A stretch of DNA of 64,000 bases from Chitinibacter sp046530675 (GCF_046530675.1 NZ_CP172558.1:1-64000); one strand, 5' to 3'. Positions 26,002 through 35,940 are shown, counted from the first letter of the stretch. Program-made: numbers and translations. The notes: generated by a model not told the origin, from the letters alone.

Positions 26002-28809
26002 TTACAAGGTCATTGCTTCTTCTACAAAGGCTTTGAGCTGTGCATTGTGTTTGCTCATATAGCCAACGGCTGGCGAAGCTGACGATGGGCGACCCGCGAA
26101 GGTCAATGTCTGCTTCGATTCGAGCACCGCTTCGAGGCGGTGACGGATCTGATGCCATGCGCCCTGATTACGTGGCTCTTCTTGTACCCACATGATTTCT
26201 TTGGCGTTTGGATATTTTTGCAATTCGGCTTGCAACTCTTCGGCCGGGAACGGATACAGCTGTTCGATACGTACGATGGCGATTTCTTTCAAATCGCGCT
26301 CGGTGCGGCCAGCGAGCAAGTCGTAATACACCTGACCCGAGCAGCAGATCACGCGTTTCACTTTCTTCGCATCCAGCTCTTGCGCCTCGCCGATCACCGG
26401 ACGGAATTCGCCGTTGGTGAAGTGCTCGATTGGGCTGCACGCGTTTTTAGCTTTCAGCAGCTTTTTGCTCATGATGATGATCAGCGGCTTGCGATATGGA
26501 CGCAGCATCTGGCGGCGCAGTGCATGGAACATTTGTGCTGATTCAGACAGCATCAGCACTTGCACATTGTGCTCGGCGCACAATTGCAGGTAACGCTCAA
26601 CACGTGCAGACGAGTGCTCAGGGCCCTGACCATCGTAGCCATGCGGCAAGATCATCGTCAGACCACACAAACGACCCCATTTGGTTTCACCAGAAGTAAT
26701 AAACTGGTCGATCACCACCTGAGCACCGTTGGCGAAGTCACCGAACTGCGCTTCCCAGATCGTCAATTCGTCAGGCGCAGAGCAGGCGTAGCCGTATTCA
26801 AAGGCCAGTACCGCTTCTTCGTTCAGAATCGAGTCAATCACAAGGAAATGGCCTTGATTGTCCGACAGATTTTGCAACGGGATATGTACGCCGTGATCCC
26901 ACTTTTCACGATTCTGATCGTGCAATACGGCATGACGATGGTTGAACGTACCGCGACCCGAGTCTTCACCCGAAATCCGTACGCCCATGCCTTCGGTCAG
27001 CAGCGTTGAGTAAGCCAGATGCTCGGCCATGCCCCAGTCAACCGGCAATTCACCCGCAACCATCAGACTGCGCTCTTTGATGATTTTCTCGACGTTGCCG
27101 CGCAGTTTGAAATTGCCAGGAACGGCAGTGAATTTTTCGGTCAGGCGCACTAAATCAGCTTGCGGCACCGATGTGGTCACCGGATGACGCCAGTGCGTAC
27201 CCAGATATTTGGTCCAATCCACCGCGTACGAGCGTTTGTAGTCAGTCAGCGTCGTTTGTTCAACGTGTTCACCACGATCAAGCGCATCACGGTAGGCCTG
27301 GATCATGCCATCGGCTTCGGCTTGTGTGACTACGCCCTGCGCGATCAGTTGATCAGCATAAACTTTGCGTGGGCCAGGGTGAGCTGCAACCTTTTTGTAC
27401 ATCATCGGCTGCGTTACAAACGGATCATCCGCTTCGTTGTGGCCGTGTTTGCGGTAGCAAACCAGATCGATGACGACATCTTTGTGGAATTTCTGGCGAT
27501 ATTGCAGCGCAGCTTCTGTCACCAGACAAACTGCTTCAGGATCATCACCATTCACGTGGAAAATCGGTGCTTCGACCATTTTCGCGATGTCAGTGCTGTA
27601 CAGACTTGAACGGTTATCGCGGATATCCGAAGTCGTGAAACCAACCTGGTTATTGATCACCAGATGCACCGTACCGCCAGTACCGTATCCGCGCGTTTGC
27701 GACAGGTTGAACGTACCCTGATTGGTACCCAGACCGATGAAGGCCGAGTCGCCGTGAATCAGTAATGGCAGCACCTGATCACCGGTCAGATCTTTACGAC
27801 GATGCTGGCGTGCGCGAACCGAGCCTTCAACTACCGGATTGACGATCTCAAGATGCGACGGGTTGAACGCCAGCGTCAGGTGCAATGGGCCACCTGGCGT
27901 CGGGATGTCGGAGCTGAAACCCATATGGTATTTCACGTCACCGGAAGCCAGTTGCGTGTTGTAACGACCTTCAAATTCGCCGAACAGATCGCGTGGCTGT
28001 TTACCCAGAATGTTCACCAGCATGTTCAGACGGCCGCGGTGGGCCATACCGATCACGACTTCCTGAACGCCAGCCGCACCGGCTGCCTGGTTCAGATAAT
28101 CGACTGCCGGAATCATGCTGTCGCCGCCTTCGAGCGAGAAGCGTTTCTGGCCAACGTATTTCTTGTGCAGGTATTGCTCGAGCGTTTCAGCAGCAGTGAC
28201 TTGCTTCAGAATGCGTTTTTTCTGCTCAACGTTAAAGCTCGGTTGCGAACGACGGCTTTCGAAGAACTCCTGCACCCACTTGCGCTCGTCACCGTTGGTG
28301 ATGTGCATATATTCCAGACCGATATTGCCGCAATACGTCTGCTGCAAAAAGCCCAGCACTTCGGTTGGCGTTGCGCGCTCAAGACCGACAATATTGGTAC
28401 CGAGTTTGATCGCCATATCGCTGTCGGCCAAGCCGTGCGTTTTCGGATCGAGTTCAGGTACCGCCACTTTGTCCATGCGCTGCAGCGGATCGAGCTTGGC
28501 GCCACGGCTACCCATAATGCGGTAAGCCGAGATCATGCGCAGCAGGTTAACCTGACGTTCGGTCGAAGCTTCATCAACCACGCCGACAGCGCGAACCGAC
28601 TGCTTGGCCAATTGGCGGAATGATTCTTCAATCGGCGCGCGCACTACATCACGGGCTACCGAACCCGGCGTTTGCTGCAGCTGATCAAAATAAGTACGCC
28701 ATTGCGCATCGACTGAAGACGCATCAATCAGATATTGTTCGTAGAGGTCTTCTACAAACGGAGCATTCCCGCCGAACAGCTGGGAATTCGTTTCAAGTTC
28801 TTTCATCAT
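26002..28809 (-). CDS. sucA: 2-oxoglutarate dehydrogenase E1 component
   Basis: 935 residues, normal length. The N-terminal E2-binding segment (GGNAPFVEDLYEQYLID), the thiamine diphosphate domain (IGMAHRGRLNMLVNILGK, GDSAFIGLGTNQGTFNLSQ, NNQVGFTTSDIRDNRSS) and the transketolase C-terminal half (HGYDGQGPEHSSARVERYLQ, VQEEPRNQGAW) are all present. It decarboxylates 2-oxoglutarate and hands the succinyl group to SucB. Two ATG codons are adjacent at the start (28809 or 28806); the longer is given. Spacing to sucB is about 127 bp. Confidence 0.97.
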   Translation of the reverse strand: MMKELETNSQLFGGNAPFVEDLYEQYLIDASSVDAQWRTYFDQLQQTPGSVARDVVRAPIEESFRQLAKQSVRAVGVVDEASTERQVNLLRMISAYRIMGSRGAKLDPLQRMDKVAVPELDPKTHGLADSDMAIKLGTNIVGLERATPTEVLGFLQQTYCGNIGLEYMHITNGDERKWVQEFFESRRSQPSFNVEQKKRILKQVTAAETLEQYLHKKYVGQKRFSLEGGDSMIPAVDYLNQAAGAAGVQEVVIGMAHRGRLNMLVNILGKQPRDLFGEFEGRYNTQLASGDVKYHMGFSSDIPTPGGPLHLTLAFNPSHLEIVNPVVEGSVRARQHRRKDLTGDQVLPLLIHGDSAFIGLGTNQGTFNLSQTRGYGTGGTVHLVINNQVGFTTSDIRDNRSSLYSTDIAKMVEAPIFHVNGDDPEAVCLVTEAALQYRQKFHKDVVIDLVCYRKHGHNEADDPFVTQPMMYKKVAAHPGPRKVYADQLIAQGVVTQAEADGMIQAYRDALDRGEHVEQTTLTDYKRSYAVDWTKYLGTHWRHPVTTSVPQADLVRLTEKFTAVPGNFKLRGNVEKIIKERSLMVAGELPVDWGMAEHLAYSTLLTEGMGVRISGEDSGRGTFNHRHAVLHDQNREKWDHGVHIPLQNLSDNQGHFLVIDSILNEEAVLAFEYGYACSAPDELTIWEAQFGDFANGAQVVIDQFITSGETKWGRLCGLTMILPHGYDGQGPEHSSARVERYLQLCAEHNVQVLMLSESAQMFHALRRQMLRPYRKPLIIIMSKKLLKAKNACSPIEHFTNGEFRPVIGEAQELDAKKVKRVICCSGQVYYDLLAGRTERDLKEIAIVRIEQLYPFPAEELQAELQKYPNAKEIMWVQEEPRNQGAWHQIRHRLEAVLESKQTLTFAGRPSSASPAVGYMSKHNAQLKAFVEEAMTL

Positions 28810-28938
28810 TGCCGTGTATCCATTTTTTTCCGCCCTGCTTGCAAGCTAATGCCTATTGGCAAAAAGACAGCAAGGCCGGTCAATGCAGCTACGCCCCAAT
28901 GTTCATCACACTAGGGCGCAGGAACCGCGGTTAATGCA

Positions 28939-30225
28939 TCAACCGCGCTTGTTCATAGGTACGTAATCGCGTTTTTGCGCGCCAGTGTATTGCTGACGCG
29001 GACGACCGATCTTCATGCCTGGATCAGAAATCATTTCGTTCCAGTGGCTGATCCAGCCTACGGTACGAGCCAGCGCGAAGATCACCGTGAACATCGGTAC
29101 TGGAATGCCCAAGGCCGATTGAACGATACCCGAGTAGAAGTCAACGTTCGGATACAGTTTGCGCTCGATGAAGTACGGATCTTCCAGCGCGATTTTTTCC
29201 AGTTCCATCGCCAGTTTGAATTTCGGATCGTCTTGCAGACCGAGTTCATTCAAGACTTCGTGACAGATGCGACGCATTACATTGGCGCGTGGGTCCATGT
29301 TTTTGTAAACACGGTGACCAAAGCCCATCAGTTTATGAGTTTTCGCTTTCACGCCTTCCATGAAGGCTGGAACCGCTTCAACCGAACCGATTTCGTCGAG
29401 CATCAGCAATACGGCTTCGTTCGCGCCGCCGTGCGATGGGCCCCACAGACAAGCGATACCAGCTGCGATACAAGCGAATGGATTCGCGCCCGACGAACCA
29501 GCCAAACGGACTGTTGACGTTGACGCGTTTTGTTCGTGATCAGCGTGCAAGGTGAAAATCACGTCCAGCGCGCGCACCAGAACCGGGTTTGGTTTGTATT
29601 CTTCGCAAGGCGTAGAGAACATCATGTGCATGAAGTTCGCGGTGTAGCTCAAGTCGTTACGTGGGTAAACGAATGGCAGGCCTTGGTTGTAGCGGTAGCA
29701 CATCGCAGCAATCGTCGGGATCTTAGAGATCAGACGGAACATCGCTACTTTGCGGTGTTCTGGATCATTGATATCGAGACTATCCTGGTAGAACGCAGAC
29801 AACGCACCCACGACACCCACCATCATCGCCATCGGGTGTGAATCACGACGGAAGCCTTTGAAGAAGGCAGTCAGTTGCTCGTGAATCATCGTGTGTTTGG
29901 AAACTGTTTTCTCAAACTCGGCCTTTTGCGCCGCAGTTGGCAATTCGCCATTGATCAACAGGTAGCACACTTCGAGGTAGTCAGACTCTTCAGCCAACTG
30001 CTCGATCGGATAACCACGATAGTAAAGCTGACCCAAATCACCGTCGATGAAAGTGATTTTTGATTCGCAGCTTGAAGTCGCCAAAAAGCCGGGGTCAAAA
30101 GTGAACATGCCGGTTTTTGAAAAACTGCGGATATCGACGACATCTGGACCCAATGTGGATTCCAAAACAGGCATTTCCAGCGTGTTCTGGCCATCGTTAT
30201 AAGTCAGCGTGACTTTCTTTTCCAT
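28939..30225 (-). CDS. gltA: Type II citrate synthase
   Basis: 428 residues, typical of the hexameric NADH-sensitive type II enzyme. It has the N-terminal beta-rich domain, FTLHADHEQNASTSTVRLAG, the His-containing GPSHGGANEAVL, MGFGHRVYKNMDPRA and the catalytic Asp region near VDFYSGIV. It condenses oxaloacetate and acetyl-CoA at the entry of the TCA cycle. It starts 14 bp after sdhE, so both belong to one transcript. Confidence 0.97.
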   Translation of the reverse strand: MEKKVTLTYNDGQNTLEMPVLESTLGPDVVDIRSFSKTGMFTFDPGFLATSSCESKITFIDGDLGQLYYRGYPIEQLAEESDYLEVCYLLINGELPTAAQKAEFEKTVSKHTMIHEQLTAFFKGFRRDSHPMAMMVGVVGALSAFYQDSLDINDPEHRKVAMFRLISKIPTIAAMCYRYNQGLPFVYPRNDLSYTANFMHMMFSTPCEEYKPNPVLVRALDVIFTLHADHEQNASTSTVRLAGSSGANPFACIAAGIACLWGPSHGGANEAVLLMLDEIGSVEAVPAFMEGVKAKTHKLMGFGHRVYKNMDPRANVMRRICHEVLNELGLQDDPKFKLAMELEKIALEDPYFIERKLYPNVDFYSGIVQSALGIPVPMFTVIFALARTVGWISHWNEMISDPGMKIGRPRQQYTGAQKRDYVPMNKRG

Positions 30226-30238
30226 CGTGTTGCTCCTG

Positions 30239-30511
30239 TTAAATCGTTCCGGCTGAGCCGGTTGCGTTATTGTTTGCTGCAGCTATGCGCGCGATCATCA
30301 CGGCAAGTTCAGGGTCGGGGCAGACCGACTTGCCGTTGACGTATTCCAGAAAATCCCAGTCTGGCAGCATCAAAATTTGCTCGTACACTGCCAGCTCTGC
30401 GGCGTTCAATGTGGGTAGAACCTCATTAACAAAACGCTCTAGCTGCAAATCCAACTCCAGCAAGCCACGGCGCGAGCGCCAGATGATGCGTTTGAGTTCT
30501 ACTTCGTTCAT
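30239..30511 (-). CDS. sdhE: SdhE, FAD assembly factor for succinate dehydrogenase
   Basis: 90 residues. The conserved RGxxE motif appears as RRGLLELDL (residues 14-22), with MLPDWDFLEYV near residue 50. SdhE proteins promote covalent attachment of FAD to SdhA. It is encoded downstream of sdhB in the same operon, separated by a 48-bp repeat, and 14 bp before gltA, which fits co-expression with its target. Confidence 0.9.
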   Translation of the reverse strand: MNEVELKRIIWRSRRGLLELDLQLERFVNEVLPTLNAAELAVYEQILMLPDWDFLEYVNGKSVCPDPELAVMIARIAAANNNATGSAGTI

Positions 30512-30527
30512 CTTCCACCTCTATCTG

Positions 30528-30575
30528 GGTATATGCTTGCAGACCAACACCGAAATGGGCTACAGGCACATACCC
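30528..30575. repeat. 48-bp GGTAT/ATACCC repeat
   Basis: Starts GGTATATGCT, ends CACATACCC, with the conserved CTACAGGCA; 48 bp. It lies 8 nt after the sdhB stop and 16 bp before the sdhE start codon, inside the operon. Confidence 0.8.
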
Positions 30576-30583
30576 AACACACA

Positions 30584-31297
30584 TCAACTAATGCGTTTAA
30601 CCATCAGGTCCTTGATCTTGCCAATCGCCTTGGTCGGGTTCAGCTCTTTCGGGCAAACGTCAACGCAGTTCATGATGCTGTGGCAACGGAACAGACGGTA
30701 AGGGTCTTCCAGATCGTCCAGACGCTGGCTAGTCGCTTCGTCACGCGTATCGGCAATAAAGCGATACGCTGCCAACAGGCCAGCCGGGCCGACGAATTTG
30801 TCCGGGTTCCACCAGAACGATGGGCAAGACGTCGAGCAGCAAGCGCACAAGATACATTCGTACAGGCCGTCGAGTTCTTTACGATCTTCCTGGCTTTGCA
30901 GGCGTTCGCGATCCGGCGCCGGGCTGTCGTTGATCACGTATGGTTTGATCGAGTGATATTGCTTGAAGAACTGCGTCATATCGACGATCAGGTCGCGGAT
31001 CACTGGCAAGCCTGGCAATGGGCGAACTTCGATCGGCTGCTTGAGCGTATCGATGTCGGTAATGCAGGCCAGACCATTTTTACCATTGATGTTCATCGCG
31101 TCCGAACCGCATACGCCTTCGCGGCATGAACGGCGGAATGACAATGACTCATCAACGACTTTGAGTTTCACCAGCGCGTCGAGCAATTTGCGTTCGGTCG
31201 TCGTATCGACGTCAACGCTGATGTCCTGCATATACGGTTTAGCGTCTTTATTTGGGTCGTAGCGGTAAACGCGGAATTTGACGGTTTGCGTAGTCAT
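30584..31297 (-). CDS. sdhB: Succinate dehydrogenase iron-sulfur subunit
   Basis: 237 residues. The [2Fe-2S] ligands are in SCREGVCGSDAMNING, and the [4Fe-4S] and [3Fe-4S] ligands in CILCACCSTSCPSFWW and CHSIMNCVDVCPKELNP. It carries electrons from SdhA-bound FAD to ubiquinone at the membrane anchor. The gene is 14 bp after sdhA. Confidence 0.97.
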   Translation of the reverse strand: MTTQTVKFRVYRYDPNKDAKPYMQDISVDVDTTTERKLLDALVKLKVVDESLSFRRSCREGVCGSDAMNINGKNGLACITDIDTLKQPIEVRPLPGLPVIRDLIVDMTQFFKQYHSIKPYVINDSPAPDRERLQSQEDRKELDGLYECILCACCSTSCPSFWWNPDKFVGPAGLLAAYRFIADTRDEATSQRLDDLEDPYRLFRCHSIMNCVDVCPKELNPTKAIGKIKDLMVKRIS

Positions 31298-31311
31298 CTT
31301 CGCTAATCCTC

Positions 31312-33105
31312 TTAGTACGAACGCGTTTTGAGCGCGATCGTGTCAACAGTCAATGGTTTCATATTGACCGGTTTGTATTTAAGCTCGTTACCTTCACGAT
31401 GCCACAGCGTGTGTTTCAGCCAGTTCGCATCGTCACGACCGTTTGGACGCTCTGGCGTGTCTTCGGCATCGTCACGAACGTGCGCGCCGCGCGATTCTTT
31501 ACGCGCTTCGGCCGAAATCATCGTTGCTTTGGCAACTTCGATCAGGTTTTCCAGCTCCAGCGCTTCAAGACGTGCCGTATTGAAAGTCTTCGACTTGTCG
31601 GCAATCACGGTGTTTTTGACCATGGCTTCAACTTCGAGAATCTTCGATACGCCTTGTTTGAGCATGTCGTCAAAACGGAATACACCGCAATGCGCCTGCA
31701 TCGTGCGCTGCATTGCCGTGCGCGCGTCGTTGACGTTGGTGCCTTCGCTCTGGTTATCCAGACGCGCAACGCGGGCGACTGAGCGCTCAACGTCTTTCAT
31801 CGCCAATTCAGGCAAGTCTTTCGGCGCGTTCTTGATGTAATCGATCATGCTATTGCCCGACGATTTACCGAACACCAGCAAGTCGAGCAATGAGTTGGTA
31901 CCCAGACGGTTAGCGCCGTGTACCGATGCACACGCCACTTCACCGGCGGCGTAGAAACCTTGAACGATTTGATCGCCAACCACGACTTCGCCTTTGTAGT
32001 TGGTCGGAATACCGCCCATCTGATAGTGGCAAGTCGGAACAACCGGAATCGGCGCCTTGATTGGATCAACACCAGCGAACTTGATCGAAATTTCACGGAT
32101 GCCCGGCAATTTCGACATGATCACTTCTGGATCAAGGTGGGTGATGTCGAGCAGAACGTGGTCTTTATTCGGGCCACAGCCACGACCTTCGTTAATCTCG
32201 GTCACCATCGCGCGCGAAACAACGTCACGCGAGGCCAAATCTTTCGCGTTTGGTGCATAGCGTTCCATGAAACGCTCGCCTTCCGAATTGCGCAAAATAC
32301 CGCCTTCGCCGCGCACACCTTCGGTAATCAGCACGCCCGCACCAGCAACGCCGGTCGGGTGGAATTGCCAGAATTCCATGTCTTCAAGCGGAATACCTGC
32401 ACGTGCAGCCATGCCCAGACCGTCGCCAGTATTGATAAAGGCGTTGGTTGACGACGAGAAAATACGACCCGCACCGCCAGTGGCGAACAAAGTTGCTTTG
32501 GCCTGGAATACAACGACTTCTGAGGTTTCCATTTCCATCGCGACAACGCCTTGCACATTACCTTCTTCATCACGAATCAGGTCGAGCGCCATCCATTCAA
32601 CGAAAAATTGCGTATTAGCGCGGACATTGCGTTGATACAAAGCGTGCAACATCGCGTGACCGGTACGGTCAGCGGCAGCACAGGCACGGCGAACTGGTTT
32701 TTCACCGAAGTTGCTCATGTGGCCACCGAAAGGACGCTGATAGATCGTGCCATCAGAGTTACGGTCAAACGGCATGCCGAAGTGTTCCAACTCGATCACG
32801 ACGTTTGGTGCTTCACGACACATGAATTCGATGGCGTCCTGATCACCCAACCAGTCCGAACCTTTTACCGTGTCGTACATATGCCAGTGCCAGTGATCTG
32901 GCTCAGAATTACCCAATGAAGCCGAAACACCACCTTGCGCAGCAACGGTGTGCGAGCGCGTCGGGAATACTTTCGACAGGACTGCGGTTTTCATTCCCGC
33001 TTCAGAGAGCTGCAAGGCAGCGCGCAGACCGGCACCACCAGCGCCAACGATGATGGCGTCAAACTTGCGAACAGGCAGCGTCGCAATATTAATAGATTCG
33101 CTCAT
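31312..33105 (-). CDS. sdhA: Succinate dehydrogenase flavoprotein subunit
   Basis: 597 residues from the ATG at 33103-33105, which overlaps the sdhD stop as ATGA. FAD-binding GAGGAGLRAALQLSE (21-35), covalent FAD His52 in PTRSHTVAAQGG, and substrate-site motifs including HPTGVAGAGVLITEGVRGEG, MGGIPTNYKG and GANRLGTNSLLDLLVFG. It oxidises succinate to fumarate at the inner face of the membrane. SdhE, encoded downstream, should attach its FAD. Confidence 0.97.
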   Translation of the reverse strand: MSESINIATLPVRKFDAIIVGAGGAGLRAALQLSEAGMKTAVLSKVFPTRSHTVAAQGGVSASLGNSEPDHWHWHMYDTVKGSDWLGDQDAIEFMCREAPNVVIELEHFGMPFDRNSDGTIYQRPFGGHMSNFGEKPVRRACAAADRTGHAMLHALYQRNVRANTQFFVEWMALDLIRDEEGNVQGVVAMEMETSEVVVFQAKATLFATGGAGRIFSSSTNAFINTGDGLGMAARAGIPLEDMEFWQFHPTGVAGAGVLITEGVRGEGGILRNSEGERFMERYAPNAKDLASRDVVSRAMVTEINEGRGCGPNKDHVLLDITHLDPEVIMSKLPGIREISIKFAGVDPIKAPIPVVPTCHYQMGGIPTNYKGEVVVGDQIVQGFYAAGEVACASVHGANRLGTNSLLDLLVFGKSSGNSMIDYIKNAPKDLPELAMKDVERSVARVARLDNQSEGTNVNDARTAMQRTMQAHCGVFRFDDMLKQGVSKILEVEAMVKNTVIADKSKTFNTARLEALELENLIEVAKATMISAEARKESRGAHVRDDAEDTPERPNGRDDANWLKHTLWHREGNELKYKPVNMKPLTVDTIALKTRSY

Positions 33106-33452
33106 GCGACACCCCACACAACTTTAACCATATAAATCAAGCTGCCGAGCAACCACAGCAGCGTCAGAACGTGCATCGTCAGGCGAAGTCCAACGTGTTG
33201 GAGGTAGTCCATCCAGATATCACGCAAACCAACCCAGGCGTGCCACAACAAAGCCAAAATCGCGATCGTCGTGCCGATTTTCACCGAAGCACACGCAAAC
33301 AGCGCTTGCCATGCTTCAAACGAAGCACCGTTAGCGCAGAGAATGAAAGCCACCACGCCAATCGTGTAAACCAGCATGATGACCGCAGTCACACGCTGAA
33401 CCAGCCAATCGCGCAAACCATAGTGCGCGCCCACTACATGACGTTTTACCAT
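33102..33452 (-). CDS. sdhD: Succinate dehydrogenase membrane anchor subunit
   Basis: 116 residues with three hydrophobic helices (about 20-42, 55-75 and 92-113). LLWHAWVGLRDIWMDY carries the His and Asp/Tyr residues expected at the heme b and quinone site. It anchors SdhAB with SdhC. It overlaps sdhC by 7 bp and sdhA by 4 bp, indicating translational coupling. Confidence 0.9.
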   Translation of the reverse strand: MVKRHVVGAHYGLRDWLVQRVTAVIMLVYTIGVVAFILCANGASFEAWQALFACASVKIGTTIAILALLWHAWVGLRDIWMDYLQHVGLRLTMHVLTLLWLLGSLIYMVKVVWGVA

Positions 33453-33820
33453 GTGATTGCTCCAATAATAACGGTCAGCGTAATACTCACAGCCATGACG
33501 ATTTTCGCAGTCAGGCGAGCTGTTTTCAGATCCACGCCTTTATGGATATCCATCATTAAAAAGCGGATACCGGCACAGGCGTGGTGCAAATAAGCCCACA
33601 GTACAGCCAGCAAAAACAGTTTGGTTACCGGATGCGCAATGCACTCCTTGAATGCAGCGAAACGCTCTGCACTCGATAACGAGCCTTCCAGGGCATAAAG
33701 CATGAAAGGGATTGATAAAGCCAACAGTGCACCACTAATACGGTGCAAGCCTGAAACAATAGCGGGCAAGGGAAACTTGATGACCGCTAAATTCAGATGC
33801 TTAGGGCGTGCTTTTTGCAT
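33446..33820 (-). CDS. sdhC: Succinate dehydrogenase cytochrome b556 subunit
   Basis: 124 residues with three membrane helices. SGLHRISGALLALSIPFML in helix 1 and LHHACAGIRFLMMDIHKG in helix 2 (heme-ligand His region) are family signatures. It is the first gene of the sdhCDAB-sdhE-gltA-sucAB-lpd-sucCD set, so the main promoter should lie in 33821-33936. I could not assign promoter boxes there with confidence, and no copy of the GntR palindrome is present. Confidence 0.92.
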   Translation of the reverse strand: MQKARPKHLNLAVIKFPLPAIVSGLHRISGALLALSIPFMLYALEGSLSSAERFAAFKECIAHPVTKLFLLAVLWAYLHHACAGIRFLMMDIHKGVDLKTARLTAKIVMAVSITLTVIIGAITW

Positions 33821-33936
33821 GCGCTCATTTCCTCTGTGTTAACCAAACGAAGTTTTACTTAAAACCAATACTACTTTTTAACAAACTGACCCACATCAAT
33901 GGGGCAACATTAAAAACCTTGCAAAATCATGCATCG

Positions 33937-34656
33937 CTAGGCCGAATGAGCCGGTTCAAAAGCCAGTTGTTCGGTCTTTAACCAGGCCACACTCCAGACC
34001 TGCGGCTTGCCGGAAAAATCTTTCGCCAATCGCACCAGCTGCAATAGTGGCTCGTTGAGCTCAACTTGCAACAGCCTCGCCTCGGCTGAACCGGCGCTCA
34101 CCGCCCGGTAGCGCGTTTCACCATCCTGCAAGCGGACGCCAAAATCGCGCCAACACAACTCTCGTAAATTACCCTTCAGCTCGCGAATCCGGCGCATTTC
34201 CAATTCCGGAAAATTAGCCTCAGGCAATAACAATTCTTCCAAACCAACAATCTGCCCCGCCACCCGCAACAACCGCCTTACCTGCCACAAGGCTGCGCCA
34301 CGGCGCAAACCCAGAATTTCAGCCAACTGTTCTCCGGCATGAATTCGCACACAGCCGAGCAATTCAATTTTGGCCGTTTCGCCCTTAGGGTCAGTCAACA
34401 GCGCAAAACGGCCGCGCATCAGAAAGTCACTCATCCCGGCGACAAAAGTACCAACACCCTGGCGACGATACAGAATCGAGTCGGCCACCAGTGCATCGAG
34501 CGCCTTGCGAACCGTGCCCTGACTCACGCCAAACCTGCGCCCCAGCTCGATTTCGCTAGGCAGACTTTCGTCCTCTTGCCATTCACCCGCTTCGACCGCG
34601 GACATCACCTCGCGGATGACTTGTTTATATAAAGGTTGAGCTGCCAGTTTTTTCAT
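33937..34656 (-). CDS. GntR-family regulator (HutC/UTRA type)
   Basis: 239 residues. N-terminal winged helix (LPSEIELGRRFGVSQGTVRKALDALVADSILYRRQGVGTF, about 30-70 in overlapping motifs) followed by a UTRA ligand-binding domain. It lies between the sdh operon and the divergent mdh. A perfect 14-bp palindrome 41 bp upstream of its start, in the shared regulatory region with mdh, is a good candidate operator. Likely role: local control of mdh and perhaps sdh and itself in response to a carboxylic acid. The ligand is unknown. Confidence 0.85.
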   Translation of the reverse strand: MKKLAAQPLYKQVIREVMSAVEAGEWQEDESLPSEIELGRRFGVSQGTVRKALDALVADSILYRRQGVGTFVAGMSDFLMRGRFALLTDPKGETAKIELLGCVRIHAGEQLAEILGLRRGAALWQVRRLLRVAGQIVGLEELLLPEANFPELEMRRIRELKGNLRELCWRDFGVRLQDGETRYRAVSAGSAEARLLQVELNEPLLQLVRLAKDFSGKPQVWSVAWLKTEQLAFEPAHSA

Positions 34657-34696
34657 TACGCGCTTTTTATCATGTTGCGAACGCAGAGTCTATCAC

Positions 34697-34710
34697 GTCT
34701 TATATAAGAC
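34697..34710. promoter_or_regulatory. Candidate GntR operator, perfect palindrome
   Basis: GTCTTATATAAGAC, a perfect 14-bp inverted repeat with the GT...AC ends common for GntR-family sites. It is in the intergenic region between the GntR gene and mdh. Binding is inferred from position and symmetry. Confidence 0.6.
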
Positions 34711-34901
34711 ATAAGATGCGACACTTTTTAGCCAGCAAAACCGTCAGATTTTTCCACAAAAAGCCACAGCGTGATAAACTCGCTTTGCTAAACATCAAGG
34801 CCTTACAGAAAAAGTTGTGCTGCAAGGCACTTTGAATCAACCATTGAAAGTCTTTTTTGTTGTCGTAGGCGATAGTCGCCGCTACTCGGAGTCGTTCTCA
34901 A

Positions 34902-35891
34902 ATGTCGCAAATGAAAAAACCTGTACGCGTTGCCGTCACTGGCGCGGCTGGCCAAATCGGTTACAGCCTGCTGTTCCGCATTGCCTCTGGCGCGATGCTC
35001 GGCCCGGATCAACCCGTTATCTTGCAATTGCTGGACATCACCCCATCATTGCCGGCACTGAACGGCGTCGTGATGGAACTGGACGACTGCGCATTCCCAT
35101 TGTTGCAAGGCATCGTACAGAGCGACGATCCTGAAGTTGCGTTCAAAGACGCTGACATCGCCCTGCTCGTTGGCGCGCGTCCACGCGGCCCGGGCATGGA
35201 GCGTAAAGACCTGCTCGAAGCCAACGGCGCGATCTTCACGACCCAAGGTAAAGCACTGAACAAAGTTGCTAGCCGTGACGTTAAAGTACTGGTTGTTGGT
35301 AACCCAGCGAACACCAACGCTTACATCGCAATGAAAAACGCGCCGGATCTGAATCCTGCCAACTTCACTGCGATGATGCGTCTGGATCACAACCGTGCAC
35401 TGACTCAAATCGCTCAGAAAACCGGCAACGCCGTGACTGACGTGAAGAAAATGATCATCTGGGGCAACCACTCAGCGACTCAGTATCCGGATCTGTTCCA
35501 CGCCGAAGTCAAAGGCGCAAGCGCAGCTGGCCTGATCAACGATCAGAAATGGCTCGAAACCGAATTCATCCCGACCGTACAGCAACGTGGCGCGGCAATT
35601 ATTAAAGCGCGCGGTTTGTCTTCTGCCGCTTCTGCAGCTAACGCAGCGATCGACCATATCCGTAACTGGGTACTGGGCACTCCGGAAGGCGACTGGGTTA
35701 CCATGGGCGTTCCAGCCAACGGCGAATACGGTTACGAAGACCTGATCTACGGTTACCCAGTAACTTGCAAAGATGGCAAATACACCATCATCCAAGGTCT
35801 GGAAATCAGCGAATTCAGCCGCGCGCGCATGGACGCGACTGCGAAAGAATTGTCTGAAGAGCGCGATGCTGTTAAACATCTGATTGCCTAA
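34902..35891 (+). CDS. mdh: Malate dehydrogenase
   Basis: 329 residues, the length and style of the betaproteobacterial cytosolic-type enzyme. NAD-binding TGAAGQIGYSLLFRIASG (about 10-27), VGARPRGPGMERKDLLEANG, catalytic region MRLDHNRALTQIAQK and IIWGNHSATQYPD (active-site His). It oxidises malate to oxaloacetate and so closes the cycle encoded on the opposite strand. Divergent from the GntR gene and followed by a strong terminator. Confidence 0.97.
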   Translation: MSQMKKPVRVAVTGAAGQIGYSLLFRIASGAMLGPDQPVILQLLDITPSLPALNGVVMELDDCAFPLLQGIVQSDDPEVAFKDADIALLVGARPRGPGMERKDLLEANGAIFTTQGKALNKVASRDVKVLVVGNPANTNAYIAMKNAPDLNPANFTAMMRLDHNRALTQIAQKTGNAVTDVKKMIIWGNHSATQYPDLFHAEVKGASAAGLINDQKWLETEFIPTVQQRGAAIIKARGLSSAASAANAAIDHIRNWVLGTPEGDWVTMGVPANGEYGYEDLIYGYPVTCKDGKYTIIQGLEISEFSRARMDATAKELSEERDAVKHLIA

Positions 35892-35911
35892 GTTTTTGGC
35901 TTTCAGCACAC

Positions 35912-35940
35912 AAGCCCATCATCACGATGGGCTTTTTTTT
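35912..35940 (+). terminator. Rho-independent terminator of mdh
   Basis: AAGCCCATC-ATCAC-GATGGGCTT, a 9-bp stem, followed by a run of T residues. It starts 21 nt after the mdh stop. Confidence 0.9.
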
